Positions 1 through 8,073 of a stretch of 37,368 bases of DNA are shown here, one piece after another. Source of the stretch: an uncultured Opitutaceae bacterium (GTDB taxonomy: Bacteria > Verrucomicrobiota > Verrucomicrobiia > Opitutales > Opitutaceae); NCBI GenBank assembly GCA_937942145.1, contig CALDFV010000305.1, forward strand, positions 1 to 37,368, read 5' to 3'. The position numbers and the translations under genes are program-made. Numbering within the stretch: the stretch's first letter is position 1; every line of letters starts with the position of its first letter. The notes below the pieces were generated by a model that was not told the DNA's origin, searched no databases, and worked only from the letters and a program-made list of their open reading frames with translations.

Positions 1-1682
1 CCGCTCCTCCTGCCCAATCGCCGAGCCAAAACACACCAGCTAATCCGTCTGAAGCGATTCCCGTCATTGCGCCACAGGCAAACCTAAATGTTTCCGGCCC
101 GGCAGAACTGGAAAGCATTGGAGCGAACCTGAACGAGAGAATTGTCACCCGTGACAACGCCCTAATGGAGGCGAGGTTCACAAACTATGGGGGCGCGATA
201 CAGGAAATCGTCCTCAAGGATTTCGAAAGGTCTCGCGACGATGATTCCCCCTACATCATGAACGAACGTCGCTCCGGTCCAGCCCTCGAACTAACGGGGC
301 TCCAAGGACTCGATAAAAGCGAATCCTACCAACTCGTAGAACCCAGCGATCCGAACACCGTTGAGTTTAGGAAAGTCATAAATGACAACTACCAAATTAC
401 CCGGCGCTACACGATTAGTCAGGACGTTGAAAACGAGAAGGCCTATCTCGTCCGCCATGAACTTGAGTTTCGCAACCTCACGGCTAACCCGCTTTTCATC
501 GGGGAATTCAACCTGAATTCCGGTACCGTCGCTCCCTCAGGCCCCCAGGACGCCCAACTTCTAACGTTTGGCTACTTTGATGGGGAAGACACTGAATTTC
601 TTGCGCAGGGGAAATTCACTGGCAGCAACATTCCTTTCTTCAAATCTGCGCCGCGCGACTCCATTAGCGAGAATCGCAATGTTGGTTGGGTGTCCTTGAA
701 AAACCAGTTTTTCATCACCATACTAAAGCCAGACCAGCCCGGGATTGGATACTTCGCTCAACCCGTCCAGTTCCCTCAATCCGCCGACGAGTCTCGGCCT
801 CAGCTTGGCATGACAGGTTCCATGAAGCTTGGCAGTTTCACTTTGGCTCCCCAGGACACGCAAACGTATGGGTTTGACTATTACATTGGACCGAAGGAGT
901 TCGATCGCGTTTCAAGGGTGGGAGAGAACACAGAGGAGGGAATGCAGTTCGGCTTCTTTGGAGCGATTTCAAAACTGCTACTAACCATGATGAATGGGTT
1001 CTACAGTTTCACCCACAATTACGGAGTCGCGATCATTCTACTTACCCTCGCCATCAAGATAGTGTTTCTTCCCATCAACCTCATGTCTTCACGCTCCATG
1101 AAGCGAATGGGAAAGCTCGGTGAGCCTATGAAGACCATCAACGAGAAGTTCGCCGACAACCCCACGAAAAAGCAGCAGCTGATGATGGAGATGTACAAGC
1201 TGAACAAGGTGAATCCTGTTGCGGGCTGTCTGCCAATGATCATCCAGATTCCAATCTTTTTCGGCCTTTTCTATATGTTGAGAAGCGCCGCTGAGCTTCG
1301 TTTGGCCGATTTTGTCTGGATTCGCGATCTTTCCATGGAGGAAGGCATTTTTACTCTACCCTTCTCCATCCCCTTTATGGGGGACCAGTTCAATATTCTG
1401 CCTTTCATCTATCTGGTTTCACTGGTCGTTCAAATGGGCATGATGCCAACTCCCTCCGTGGACAACGCCCAGGTTAAGATGATGAAGTTTATGCCTTACA
1501 TATTCTTTCCAATCATCTATACTTTCGCTTCTGGTCTCGTTCTATACTGGACTGTCAACAACGTCTTCACCATCGGCCAGCAATGGATGATCAATCGCAA
1601 GAAGGACGACTTCGAACTCGTGCTACCCGCAGCCTTGAAAAAGGCGATGGAAACTCCCAAAAAGAAAAAGAAGAAACGTTAG
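1..1682 (+). CDS. yidC: Membrane protein insertase YidC (5' end cut by window)
   Basis: YidC inserts and folds inner-membrane proteins, alone or with the Sec translocon. The frame is open from base 3 to the window edge, so the start lies upstream; an ATG at 165 is internal. Visible in order are a Pro/Ala/Gln-rich linker (3-110), the beta-rich periplasmic domain (about 120-910) and the conserved insertase core (about 950-1630) with several membrane helices. In the first core helix the motif LAIKIVFLPI carries Lys where E. coli has the groove Arg, a common substitution in other phyla. The protein ends in a basic tail (PKKKKKKR), which in other YidC proteins helps bind ribosomes. A signal-anchor helix is expected outside the window. 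Identity is secure from the core and domain order. Confidence 0.95.
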   Translation, partial: APPAQSPSQNTPANPSEAIPVIAPQANLNVSGPAELESIGANLNERIVTRDNALMEARFTNYGGAIQEIVLKDFERSRDDDSPYIMNERRSGPALELTGLQGLDKSESYQLVEPSDPNTVEFRKVINDNYQITRRYTISQDVENEKAYLVRHELEFRNLTANPLFIGEFNLNSGTVAPSGPQDAQLLTFGYFDGEDTEFLAQGKFTGSNIPFFKSAPRDSISENRNVGWVSLKNQFFITILKPDQPGIGYFAQPVQFPQSADESRPQLGMTGSMKLGSFTLAPQDTQTYGFDYYIGPKEFDRVSRVGENTEEGMQFGFFGAISKLLLTMMNGFYSFTHNYGVAIILLTLAIKIVFLPINLMSSRSMKRMGKLGEPMKTINEKFADNPTKKQQLMMEMYKLNKVNPVAGCLPMIIQIPIFFGLFYMLRSAAELRLADFVWIRDLSMEEGIFTLPFSIPFMGDQFNILPFIYLVSLVVQMGMMPTPSVDNAQVKMMKFMPYIFFPIIYTFASGLVLYWTVNNVFTIGQQWMINRKKDDFELVLPAALKKAMETPKKKKKKR

Positions 1683-1736
1683 GATCCCGTTTCTAACGGT
1701 CTGATAAAATCAACCCTCCAAGTTCTTACTTTAGAA

Positions 1737-2486
1737 ATGTCCGGACACAGTAAATGGTCTACCATCAAACGGAAAAAAGGCGCCGCTGACGCTAAGCGAG
1801 GCCAAATATTCAGTCGCCTTTCCAAAGAAATCACGCTCGCCGCGAAAAATGGCGGAGGCGACCCGGATATGAATCCAAAGCTTCGCACCGTGCTTCTCAA
1901 GGCAAGGGCTGAGAACATGCCGGTCGAAAACACCGAGCGGGCAATTAAGAAAGGTACCGGTGAACTCCCAGGGGTCGTTTACGAAGAGTTTGTCTACGAA
2001 GGATATGCCCCGCATGGGGTGGCTGTCATCATCGAGGTTACAACGGACAACAAGAACCGGGCCGCATCGGATGTCCGCTCCACCTTCTCCAAGAACGGCG
2101 GAAATCTCGCGGGCGCTGGAGCGGTCGCGTTCATGTTTCAAAGAACCGGCCAATTCATTATTTCCAAAGACAAGGCTGACGAGGAGACGCTGATGGATAT
2201 CGCCCTAGAAGCAGGGGCCGAAGACCTTAAAGTAGAGGAGGAATACTTCGAAGTGCTCGCCCCTCTGACCGAGTTTGACCATGTAAGCCAGGCTCTCTCT
2301 CAAGCTGGAATCGAACCAGACAACGCGGAACTCGCCTATCTACCGGAAAATTTGACCCCCATATCCAGCGCTGAGGACGCGAAGCAAGTCCTTCGCATCA
2401 TAGATGCCTTGGACGATCTCGACGACGTCCAGAACGTTTTCCACAATGCGGACATCCCGGAGGCGTTCATGCCGGATGACGAGTAG
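1737..2486 (+). CDS. yebC: YebC/PmpR-family protein
   Basis: YebC-family proteins are cytoplasmic. Members have been described as DNA-binding regulators (PmpR) and, more recently, as translation factors that relieve ribosome stalling on proline-rich stretches. The 249-residue length is normal. The N-terminus MSGHSKWSTIKRKKGAADAK is the family signature, followed by FSRLSKEI, the NMP segment and AIKKGTGE. The YEGYAPHGVA segment and the TTDNKNRAASDVRS motif mark the core, and an acidic tail ends the protein. It starts 54 bases after yidC in the same direction, so co-transcription is possible. No strong ribosome binding site is seen. Function within this organism is inferred from the family only. 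Confidence 0.95.
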   Translation: MSGHSKWSTIKRKKGAADAKRGQIFSRLSKEITLAAKNGGGDPDMNPKLRTVLLKARAENMPVENTERAIKKGTGELPGVVYEEFVYEGYAPHGVAVIIEVTTDNKNRAASDVRSTFSKNGGNLAGAGAVAFMFQRTGQFIISKDKADEETLMDIALEAGAEDLKVEEEYFEVLAPLTEFDHVSQALSQAGIEPDNAELAYLPENLTPISSAEDAKQVLRIIDALDDLDDVQNVFHNADIPEAFMPDDE

Positions 2487-2517
2487 CCCTTTTTGCAAAA
2501 GCGCGTCATAGCAGAGA

Positions 2518-2533
2518 AGCCTGCTTGCAGGCT
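2518..2533. repeat. Palindrome ahead of metX
   Basis: AGCCTGC-TT-GCAGGCT forms a perfect 7-bp stem with a two-base centre. It sits 30 bases before the ATG of metX and 32 bases after the yebC stop. There is no T-run, so it is not a standard intrinsic terminator. It could be an operator or an mRNA hairpin in the metX leader. I see no SAM riboswitch core around it. Confidence 0.4.
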
Positions 2534-2562
2534 AAATTCATTTGCGCCATCTCCATTCTACG

Positions 2563-3705
2563 ATGAATCCCGCAGAGGAAGATATTGCACCCAGCTATGA
2601 TGGAGAAATAGGACTCGTTTCTCCTCAGGATTTTCGCTGCGACACCTCCTTCGAATTTGAAAGTGGCCAGTCCATCCCCGAGTTCACGCTCCGCTACGAA
2701 ACCTACGGACAACTCAATTCAGACCGGAACAATGTCGTTCTCGTCGCCCATGCCCTGACGGGGGATCACCATTGTGCCGGTGTTCACTCTCTCAAGGACC
2801 GTAAGCCGGGCTGGTGGAACAGTCTGATCGGACCTGGCAAACCGATCGACACCAACCGATTTTTCGTGCTCTGCGCCAACTGCATTGGAGGATGCCAAGG
2901 CTCGACGGGACCCAAGTCAATCGACCCTCGTACGGGAGAGCCCTACAATCTCACGTTTCCCTTCGTGACAATTCGGGACATGATCCGTTCACAGAAAATC
3001 CTCCTCGACAGTTTGGGTGTATCGGAACTCTACGCCGTTATTGGAGGATCGATGGGGGGTATGCAGGTGCTTCAATGGGCGATTGAATACCCCTCTTTTG
3101 TTAGGCGTATCATCCCAATGGCTACAACCTGGAGGCAAAACGCCCAGGCAATCGCTTTTGACGAAGTGGGAAGACAGGCCATTATGCAGGATCCCGAGTG
3201 GCAGCAGGGGAACTACGACCCTGACAAGGGGCCCAACGTCGGTCTTGCGATCGCCCGGATGATGGCCCACATCACATACCTTTCCGATCGCAGTATGGAC
3301 CGGAAATTTGGCCGGAAACGGCAAGAGGGCCAGGGGAATCGCTATTCTTTCAATATCGAATTCGAGGTTGAAAACTATCTGAAATACCAAGCTCAAAGTT
3401 TCATCAATCGCTTCGACGCGAACACGTACTTGTATTTTACTCGCGCTCTAGGATATTTCGATCTCGAAAGCGCCTATGGCAGTCTGGACGATGCATTTAA
3501 ATCGCTAAAGTGTAAAGCGCTCTCAGTCGCCTTTACTACTGATTGGCTGTTTCCGCCGAAACAAAATCGGGAGATCGTATTAGCTATGCTGAGACAGGGG
3601 ATCGAAGCGTCCTACACAGAGTTGGATCTGGATCTCGGGCATGACTCGTTTCTCATAGAGTCCAACGAGCTTTTCAATCTTGTGCGTAACTTTCTTTCCA
3701 CGTAA
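2563..3705 (+). CDS. metX: Homoserine O-acyltransferase MetX
   Basis: MetX transfers an acetyl (or succinyl) group from acyl-CoA to homoserine, the committed step of methionine synthesis. The alpha/beta-hydrolase fold is clear: VVLVAHALTGDHH oxyanion region, nucleophile Ser in GGSMGGMQ (about residue 153), Asp in TDWLFPP and His in GHDSFLIE form the triad. From the ATG at 2563 the protein is 380 residues, the usual length. A TTG at 2542 would add seven residues without conserved features, so I prefer the ATG. Acyl-donor preference cannot be decided by eye. metW, its usual operon partner, lies just downstream but on the opposite strand, with stops 16 bases apart. Confidence 0.93.
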   Translation: MNPAEEDIAPSYDGEIGLVSPQDFRCDTSFEFESGQSIPEFTLRYETYGQLNSDRNNVVLVAHALTGDHHCAGVHSLKDRKPGWWNSLIGPGKPIDTNRFFVLCANCIGGCQGSTGPKSIDPRTGEPYNLTFPFVTIRDMIRSQKILLDSLGVSELYAVIGGSMGGMQVLQWAIEYPSFVRRIIPMATTWRQNAQAIAFDEVGRQAIMQDPEWQQGNYDPDKGPNVGLAIARMMAHITYLSDRSMDRKFGRKRQEGQGNRYSFNIEFEVENYLKYQAQSFINRFDANTYLYFTRALGYFDLESAYGSLDDAFKSLKCKALSVAFTTDWLFPPKQNREIVLAMLRQGIEASYTELDLDLGHDSFLIESNELFNLVRNFLST

Positions 3706-3721
3706 TTGATCTCGCCAATCC

Positions 3722-4330
3722 TTAGCTCGCGCTCAGATCGTATATGGCATAGCCGCTTAGCCAATTCGGGAGTATGGTAGATTCACGCTTCCAGTCCCCT
3801 CTGAGATAAACTTTGCGAGCAATGTGAAAATTTTGATGGCGGCAATAGGATTCAAACTGCCTTACCGAAAGAGGATTACCCCGTCTCGATTCAGCCCAAT
3901 CCGCTGGATACACCTCATTTTCCAAACGCCGACCGTGCATAAGCATGCTCAGTCTGTTTTTCCAGTAGGCAAAGTTCACAAAACCAATGGTCAGATTTTG
4001 CGAAACGCGAAGCGCCTCCCGGATAACCTTGGATGGGCTATCCAACTCCTGCAAGGTACGCGAACAGATCACCCGGTCAAAATGATTGTCAGGAAACGAG
4101 CCCATGAACTCCATCATGTCACCCAAATAGGCGGATAGCCCTCGTTTGACGCAGTCGTGAATCTTTTCCGGACTCAAATCAACCCCCACGCCCTCAGTCT
4201 GCCTGCTCTGTTTCAGATACTCGAGAAGCACACCGCGACCACATCCAAGATCCAATACGCTCGAGCCGGGCTCCACCCAGTCGCGCATGATCTGCATATC
4301 TACGGATCGCTTGTCCTTATACTTAGCCAT
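3722..4330 (-). CDS. metW: Methionine biosynthesis protein MetW
   Basis: MetW is a class I methyltransferase-like protein that in several phyla works with MetX, and has been shown in some bacteria to be needed for its activity. The SAM-binding motif VLDLGCGRGVLLEYL is intact, followed by GVDLS, a GDMMEFMGSFPDNHFDRVICSRTLQEL-like core (here read in pieces) and the MetW hallmark GFVNFAYWKNRL. The ATG at 4330 gives MAKYKDKRSVD, matching family starts; an upstream TTG at 4369 would add 13 unconserved residues. An AGGA lies 12 bases before the ATG. The gene converges on metX rather than following it. Upstream is a ketosynthase remnant, so it may be the last gene of the minus-strand ilvA block or have its own promoter. 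Confidence 0.88.
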   Translation of the reverse strand: MAKYKDKRSVDMQIMRDWVEPGSSVLDLGCGRGVLLEYLKQSRQTEGVGVDLSPEKIHDCVKRGLSAYLGDMMEFMGSFPDNHFDRVICSRTLQELDSPSKVIREALRVSQNLTIGFVNFAYWKNRLSMLMHGRRLENEVYPADWAESRRGNPLSVRQFESYCRHQNFHIARKVYLRGDWKRESTILPNWLSGYAIYDLSAS

Positions 4331-4402
4331 TACAGTGAACTGTCCTAAGCGGCCACATGGGTTGATCAAGACAGAAAGCTGTCATAGAAAATTAGCCTGG
4401 GT

Positions 4403-4688
4403 TCACTCAACCTTAGATTCTGCACAGGCCAATCGAATTACTATTCCCGCTCTTTCTCCCCGGCCATAACCCGCCGTATCTTCGTCGAAGGCTTTGCCGC
4501 GGCCATGAGGGAACAGGCATTCCCCTGCACTCATCACAATAGGAAATTCTGGCCGAAGCATTACGTTCACCCCTCCAACTATCGCTGTTTCAGACTCCCC
4601 ACTCCAGATGCTCTGGCGGGCGAAATGAGTAGCGCCCAATGAGGACGAGCAAGCCTACCCCAACAATAGCGATCGATTCCTTGGCCAT
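4403..4688 (-). pseudogene. Remnant of a type I polyketide synthase ketosynthase
   Basis: This is a shrunken beta-ketoacyl synthase domain. Reading from an ATG at 4688, preceded by a good GAGAGG ribosome site, the first 13 codons give MAKESIAIVGVGL, the standard KS N-terminus. The frame then shifts and, after an internal deletion of about 150 codons, continues as ACSSSLGATHFARQSIW, containing the active-site Cys (codon at 4651-4649). It goes on through GGVNVML, GRGKAFDEDTAGYGRGE and AGIVI, and stops at 4403. The junction lies within GGCTTGC, which fits both ends of the deleted segment. No acyltransferase, ketoreductase or carrier domain follows. The start is 11 bases after the methyltransferase stop, so the intact gene was probably co-transcribed with it. 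Not functional as a KS. Confidence 0.8.
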
Positions 4689-4699
4689 ATCCTCTCATA

Positions 4700-5686
4700 T
4701 TATTTAAGCTCCAAAACGGCCTGTTCCCATTTTAATTTTGCCGCGTCTAACATTTCCTTGCCAATCGCTTCAATCACCGAGGCGACGACGGCATTGCCAA
4801 ATTGCTTATAGGCTTGCCCGACCCGTGGATCAATTTTGAAGCTCTCAGGGAAACCCATCATGCGACGGCACTCAACGGGGTGCAATTTGCGCACTACACC
4901 ATCCACCAGGTAGGCGCCGGTTTTGGCTGCGGCTCCACCACCATGGGCAGAAAGAGTGATACCCTGACCTTCGGGCGAATAGATCCGCTCACCCTGCCCC
5001 CCTTTATTAATGACTCCAATTTGGATCGGTTTTTCAGATCTTGCCCCCAAGTCCTTTCCAACATTGGAATCCGTAATCGTAATGTCGTTACGAACGATTG
5101 CCGTACTTTTAACTTTTGATTTTGGAAGCAATATGTCCCGTACCGACACCTTCTTTCCTGCTGGCTGCGGAAAGCTAAACTCGCCACTCACAACATCTTC
5201 CCTGATACCCACGATGTACAAACGCTTGCGTGCCTGGGGAACCCCGTAATCGGACGCGTTTAGAATAGCGTGCTTGGTCCTATACCCTTCGCCTTCCAGC
5301 ATCGATAGCGTCCTTTTCAACGTATCTCCGTTCCTATGTCGCGCATAATTGGCTACGTTTTCAAGAAACACAGCCCTTGGTCTTTTCTCAGAGACCAGCC
5401 GCATCACTTCGAAAAACAACGTTCCCCGGGCATCTTCGAATCCCAGCTGCTTTCCACTAACCGAAAACGGCTGGCAGGGAAAACCTCCACATAGCACGTC
5501 ATGATCCGGGACATCTGAAGCATCGATTTGGGTTATATCACCCGCCGGTTTTTCTCCGAAATTCCGTTCATAGGTTTCCGCTGCGTGCTTGTCGATTTCC
5601 GAGCTAAAAACGCACCGTCCGCCCAATCGCTCCAACCCAATGCGAAATCCACCAATGCCAGCAAATAAATCGATAAAGGTGAACAT
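4700..5686 (-). CDS. DNA (cytosine-5-)-methyltransferase
   Basis: The enzyme methylates the C5 of cytosine in a DNA recognition site using SAM. The motifs are in order: I (FIDLFAGIGGFRIGLE), IV with catalytic Cys (GGFPCQPFS, about residue 71), VI (ENVANYARH), VIII (QARKRLYIVG), then a target-recognition segment, IX (HPVECRRMMGFP) and X (YKQFGNAVV). From the ATG at 5686 it has 328 residues, typical for the HhaI/HaeIII-type family. Upstream starts would only add residues encoded inside ilvA. It begins 10 bases after the ilvA stop without a clear ribosome site, suggesting coupled translation. No restriction endonuclease lies nearby, so it looks like an orphan methyltransferase. The recognition sequence cannot be read from the sequence. 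Confidence 0.92.
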   Translation of the reverse strand: MFTFIDLFAGIGGFRIGLERLGGRCVFSSEIDKHAAETYERNFGEKPAGDITQIDASDVPDHDVLCGGFPCQPFSVSGKQLGFEDARGTLFFEVMRLVSEKRPRAVFLENVANYARHRNGDTLKRTLSMLEGEGYRTKHAILNASDYGVPQARKRLYIVGIREDVVSGEFSFPQPAGKKVSVRDILLPKSKVKSTAIVRNDITITDSNVGKDLGARSEKPIQIGVINKGGQGERIYSPEGQGITLSAHGGGAAAKTGAYLVDGVVRKLHPVECRRMMGFPESFKIDPRVGQAYKQFGNAVVASVIEAIGKEMLDAAKLKWEQAVLELK

Positions 5687-5696
5687 TACGATAAAA

Positions 5697-7235
5697 TCAA
5701 ACGATTCGGGCCAATGCCTTGGGGGTGATCTCACGCACGTCTCGCAGTATCGTTTCCCGATTGAATACCCCATCTCGAAAGGAGGTTCTCAATTCCTCGG
5801 ACTGAAAATCGAAACCGATTAGGGCCCGGCCTACTCTTTCACCTGTGTAGCTATAATTAAAATACACAATACTCGCATCCTGGCAATTGTTGAGAAGGAA
5901 GTCGTGCAACGCGCCCGCTCTTTCCGGAAACTCAATTTTAATGAAGCACGGATACTCGATCAAAGACGCGTCGTAGGGGATGATCCGAAATTCAACATCC
6001 TCATCTCCTGTGGCCTCTTCGAATGTTATCCCAAGCTGTTCGAGTCGTTTTTCCAATACGGAAAATTGCTGAGGCATGGCGTCTATTCCAATTACCGGCG
6101 TCGCCTCGGTCAGATTTGAAAGCCCATGCTGGAATTCGATAATATTCACAGATTCCAGAAAGGTCTCCAGCAGATGGAGCAAGGCCCCCGCCTTTTCGGG
6201 AATCCTAAATCGGTAGTACCTTCGATGGGCTGAACCAATACCCGCATGCCGAACGATGTATGGCAGTTGACCGAAATCCATATTCGATCCACAGATGATT
6301 GAAAGGGCTTGTTTACCTTGTACCGACTCCTTCTCCTTGAGCCATCCCGCAAGCCCCATCGCTCCCGATGGTTCTGGAATCAATCGCTGGCTTTCCCACA
6401 AGAGTTCAATCGCAGCGCAAACTTCGGCATTCGTCACCGTGATGAAACGGTCAATAAACTGACGGCAATAGTGGCTGGTGAGACTGCCCGCTTGCTTCAC
6501 TGCCGTTCCATCGCAAAACACATCCACATAGTCGAGCCTCACAGGACCACCCTGAGCAACCGCCGCTGCCATAGACGCCTGGTCCTCGCCCTCGACGCCA
6601 ACGATTTCTATGGATGGATAGTACCGTTTTAGCCAGCAAGCAACTCCTGCCGCCATTCCACCGCCACCAATTTGCAAATACGCTACATCGAAGTCACCCT
6701 CGCCCGCCATCACCACTTCATCGGCCAACGTTCCTTGGCCCGCGATCACCGCTAGGTCGTCATAAGGGTGAATAAATGTCCTCTTTTCTTTTTCCGAGTA
6801 CTTATGGGCTGCTTGGGATGCATCGTCGTAGGAATCTCCCTCCAGTCGGACATTCACGGAATCACCTCCCAACCTTCTAACCGCCTCTTGCTTCATTAAA
6901 GGTGTAGAACGGGGCATGAAAATCTCGGCACTCGTCTTCAACGCTTTGGCAGCCAACGCCACACCCTGAGCATGGTTGCCCGCTGAGGCGCAAACTACCC
7001 CCTCGGCTTTCTCTTTGCCACTTAACAGGCTCATCCGATTATAAGCTCCTCTCCACTTGTAAGCATGTATTGGCGACAAATCCTCCCGTTTGATAAAAAT
7101 GCGGTCGCTCCCGTTTAAACGATGCAGAGGAGTAGGCCTGGCAATTTCGTAGACCCTTTGGCGAGCTTCGAGGATTGCCTGAAACAAGTCCTCGACAGAT
7201 GGATACGCTGCAGCGCTATTCCCAGATTCGCTCAT
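5697..7235 (-). CDS. ilvA: Threonine ammonia-lyase, biosynthetic (threonine deaminase)
   Basis: IlvA converts threonine to 2-oxobutanoate and ammonia with PLP, opening isoleucine synthesis. The catalytic domain shows the PLP-lysine segment HAYKWRGAYNRM (Lys about residue 60; the usual text is SFKLRGAYN), SAGNHAQGVA, and the phosphate-binding GGGGMAAG. Two regulatory ACT-like repeats fill the C-terminal third (YYRFRIPEKAGAL and FIKIEFPERAGAL), as expected for the isoleucine-inhibited long form. From the ATG at 7235 it has 512 residues, close to the E. coli enzyme. The gene follows a 59-residue membrane protein by 10 bases and precedes the DNA methyltransferase by 10 bases, so these three are likely one operon. 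Confidence 0.93.
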   Translation of the reverse strand: MSESGNSAAAYPSVEDLFQAILEARQRVYEIARPTPLHRLNGSDRIFIKREDLSPIHAYKWRGAYNRMSLLSGKEKAEGVVCASAGNHAQGVALAAKALKTSAEIFMPRSTPLMKQEAVRRLGGDSVNVRLEGDSYDDASQAAHKYSEKEKRTFIHPYDDLAVIAGQGTLADEVVMAGEGDFDVAYLQIGGGGMAAGVACWLKRYYPSIEIVGVEGEDQASMAAAVAQGGPVRLDYVDVFCDGTAVKQAGSLTSHYCRQFIDRFITVTNAEVCAAIELLWESQRLIPEPSGAMGLAGWLKEKESVQGKQALSIICGSNMDFGQLPYIVRHAGIGSAHRRYYRFRIPEKAGALLHLLETFLESVNIIEFQHGLSNLTEATPVIGIDAMPQQFSVLEKRLEQLGITFEEATGDEDVEFRIIPYDASLIEYPCFIKIEFPERAGALHDFLLNNCQDASIVYFNYSYTGERVGRALIGFDFQSEELRTSFRDGVFNRETILRDVREITPKALARIV

Positions 7236-7245
7236 CTCAATCGCG

Positions 7246-7425
7246 CTATTTTTGAACGTGTTGGAGGAAACCCCAAACCATAAGCACTGCGAAAGTGCCA
7301 ATCCATGCAGACACGTAAGCGAACGGTCCTACTTCCGGAGTGAGAACAGCAATCAATACGGCAAGCATTGTCGCTACAACGAGCGGGAAAATGATAACCT
7401 TGCCCAGTGGTGGGGGCGTACGCAT
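7246..7425 (-). CDS. Small two-helix membrane protein, unknown
   Basis: An uninterrupted 59-residue frame from an ATG at 7425, with a GGA about nine bases upstream. It begins MRTPPPLGKVIIFPL and contains two hydrophobic stretches, roughly residues 9-28 (ending AVLIAVLTPE) and 36-53 (YVSAWIGTFAVLMVWGFL), joined by a short PEVGPF turn, and ends LQHVQK. This is the pattern of a small inner-membrane hairpin protein with both ends on one side. It stops 10 bases before ilvA, matching the 10-base gaps further down the block, which is the main support that it is real. I do not recognise a family. The frame is open upstream to a TGA at about 7505, but without another standard start codon. Confidence 0.6.
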   Translation of the reverse strand: MRTPPPLGKVIIFPLVVATMLAVLIAVLTPEVGPFAYVSAWIGTFAVLMVWGFLQHVQK

Positions 7426-7534
7426 AGTCGAAGATCCAAACAGCTTTCGGTGGCTTGGCGACCCTTTTTCTTTAGCCTGTCCATTAATGAACGGCTTTGT
7501 TCGTCACGGCAGTCGGAACCGCTTCCAATACGCT

Positions 7535-7948
7535 CTAGTCTTCGCCGAACAATCTTTCGATTTCACGGCGATCTCGCTTCGTAGGGCGTCCCGTCCCGCG
7601 ATCCCGGCGCAAGACCTTCTGCGCCGCGGTTTGCTGCAAAAGCAGATAGTCTTCGGGTGGCGTCAAATCCTCCATGAATGCCGCAACGAGTTTCGCCCCA
7701 ACCCGCTTCTCGATGAGCCCCAACACTTTCAAACGCTTGGTTATGGGGCCTGATTGAATTTCGACCACTTCGCCCACCTTGAGTCCGTAGGAAGGCTTTA
7801 CCTTCTCATCTCGTACGCGGATCTTACCTCCACGGCAGGCGTCAGACGCCAAGGTCCTCGTCTTAAATTGCCGAACCGCCCAAAGCCAGCGGTCGATTCG
7901 AGCTTTAGCTACTGGCTCGCCACTCATTTTGGGCCCAATGCTTCCCAT
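7535..7948 (-). CDS. hslR: S4-domain RNA-binding protein (Hsp15-like)
   Basis: Hsp15 binds 50S subunits carrying stalled peptidyl-tRNA after heat shock and helps recycle them. The S4 motif is at the N-terminus: RIDRWLWAVRQFKTRTLASDAC, then GGKIRVRDEKVKPSYGLKVGEVVEI. The C-terminal part is basic (GTGRPTKRDRREIERLFGED), as in the family. Length is 137 residues (about 133 in E. coli). The ATG at 7948 is preceded by a strong GGGGAGG site five bases upstream, which decides the start over an internal ATG at 7927. It heads the minus-strand block leading to ilvA, 109 bases before the small membrane protein, and has a long leader. Confidence 0.88.
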   Translation of the reverse strand: MGSIGPKMSGEPVAKARIDRWLWAVRQFKTRTLASDACRGGKIRVRDEKVKPSYGLKVGEVVEIQSGPITKRLKVLGLIEKRVGAKLVAAFMEDLTPPEDYLLLQQTAAQKVLRRDRGTGRPTKRDRREIERLFGED

Positions 7949-8073
7949 TTGACCTCCCCAAGCTTAACCATGGGACAATATTTCCGCTTCTTCTAGAAAT
8001 TTTCAATGAACAAGTAGGGCCATTCGCTCCCACCCGCTATAAATCCTGCAGAAACTAGATTTTGGCTCTTCTC

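Noticed and set aside
2487-2562. SAM riboswitch before metX
   Set aside because: Only a single 7-bp palindrome is present; the region is too short and lacks the conserved cores of SAM riboswitch classes I can recall.
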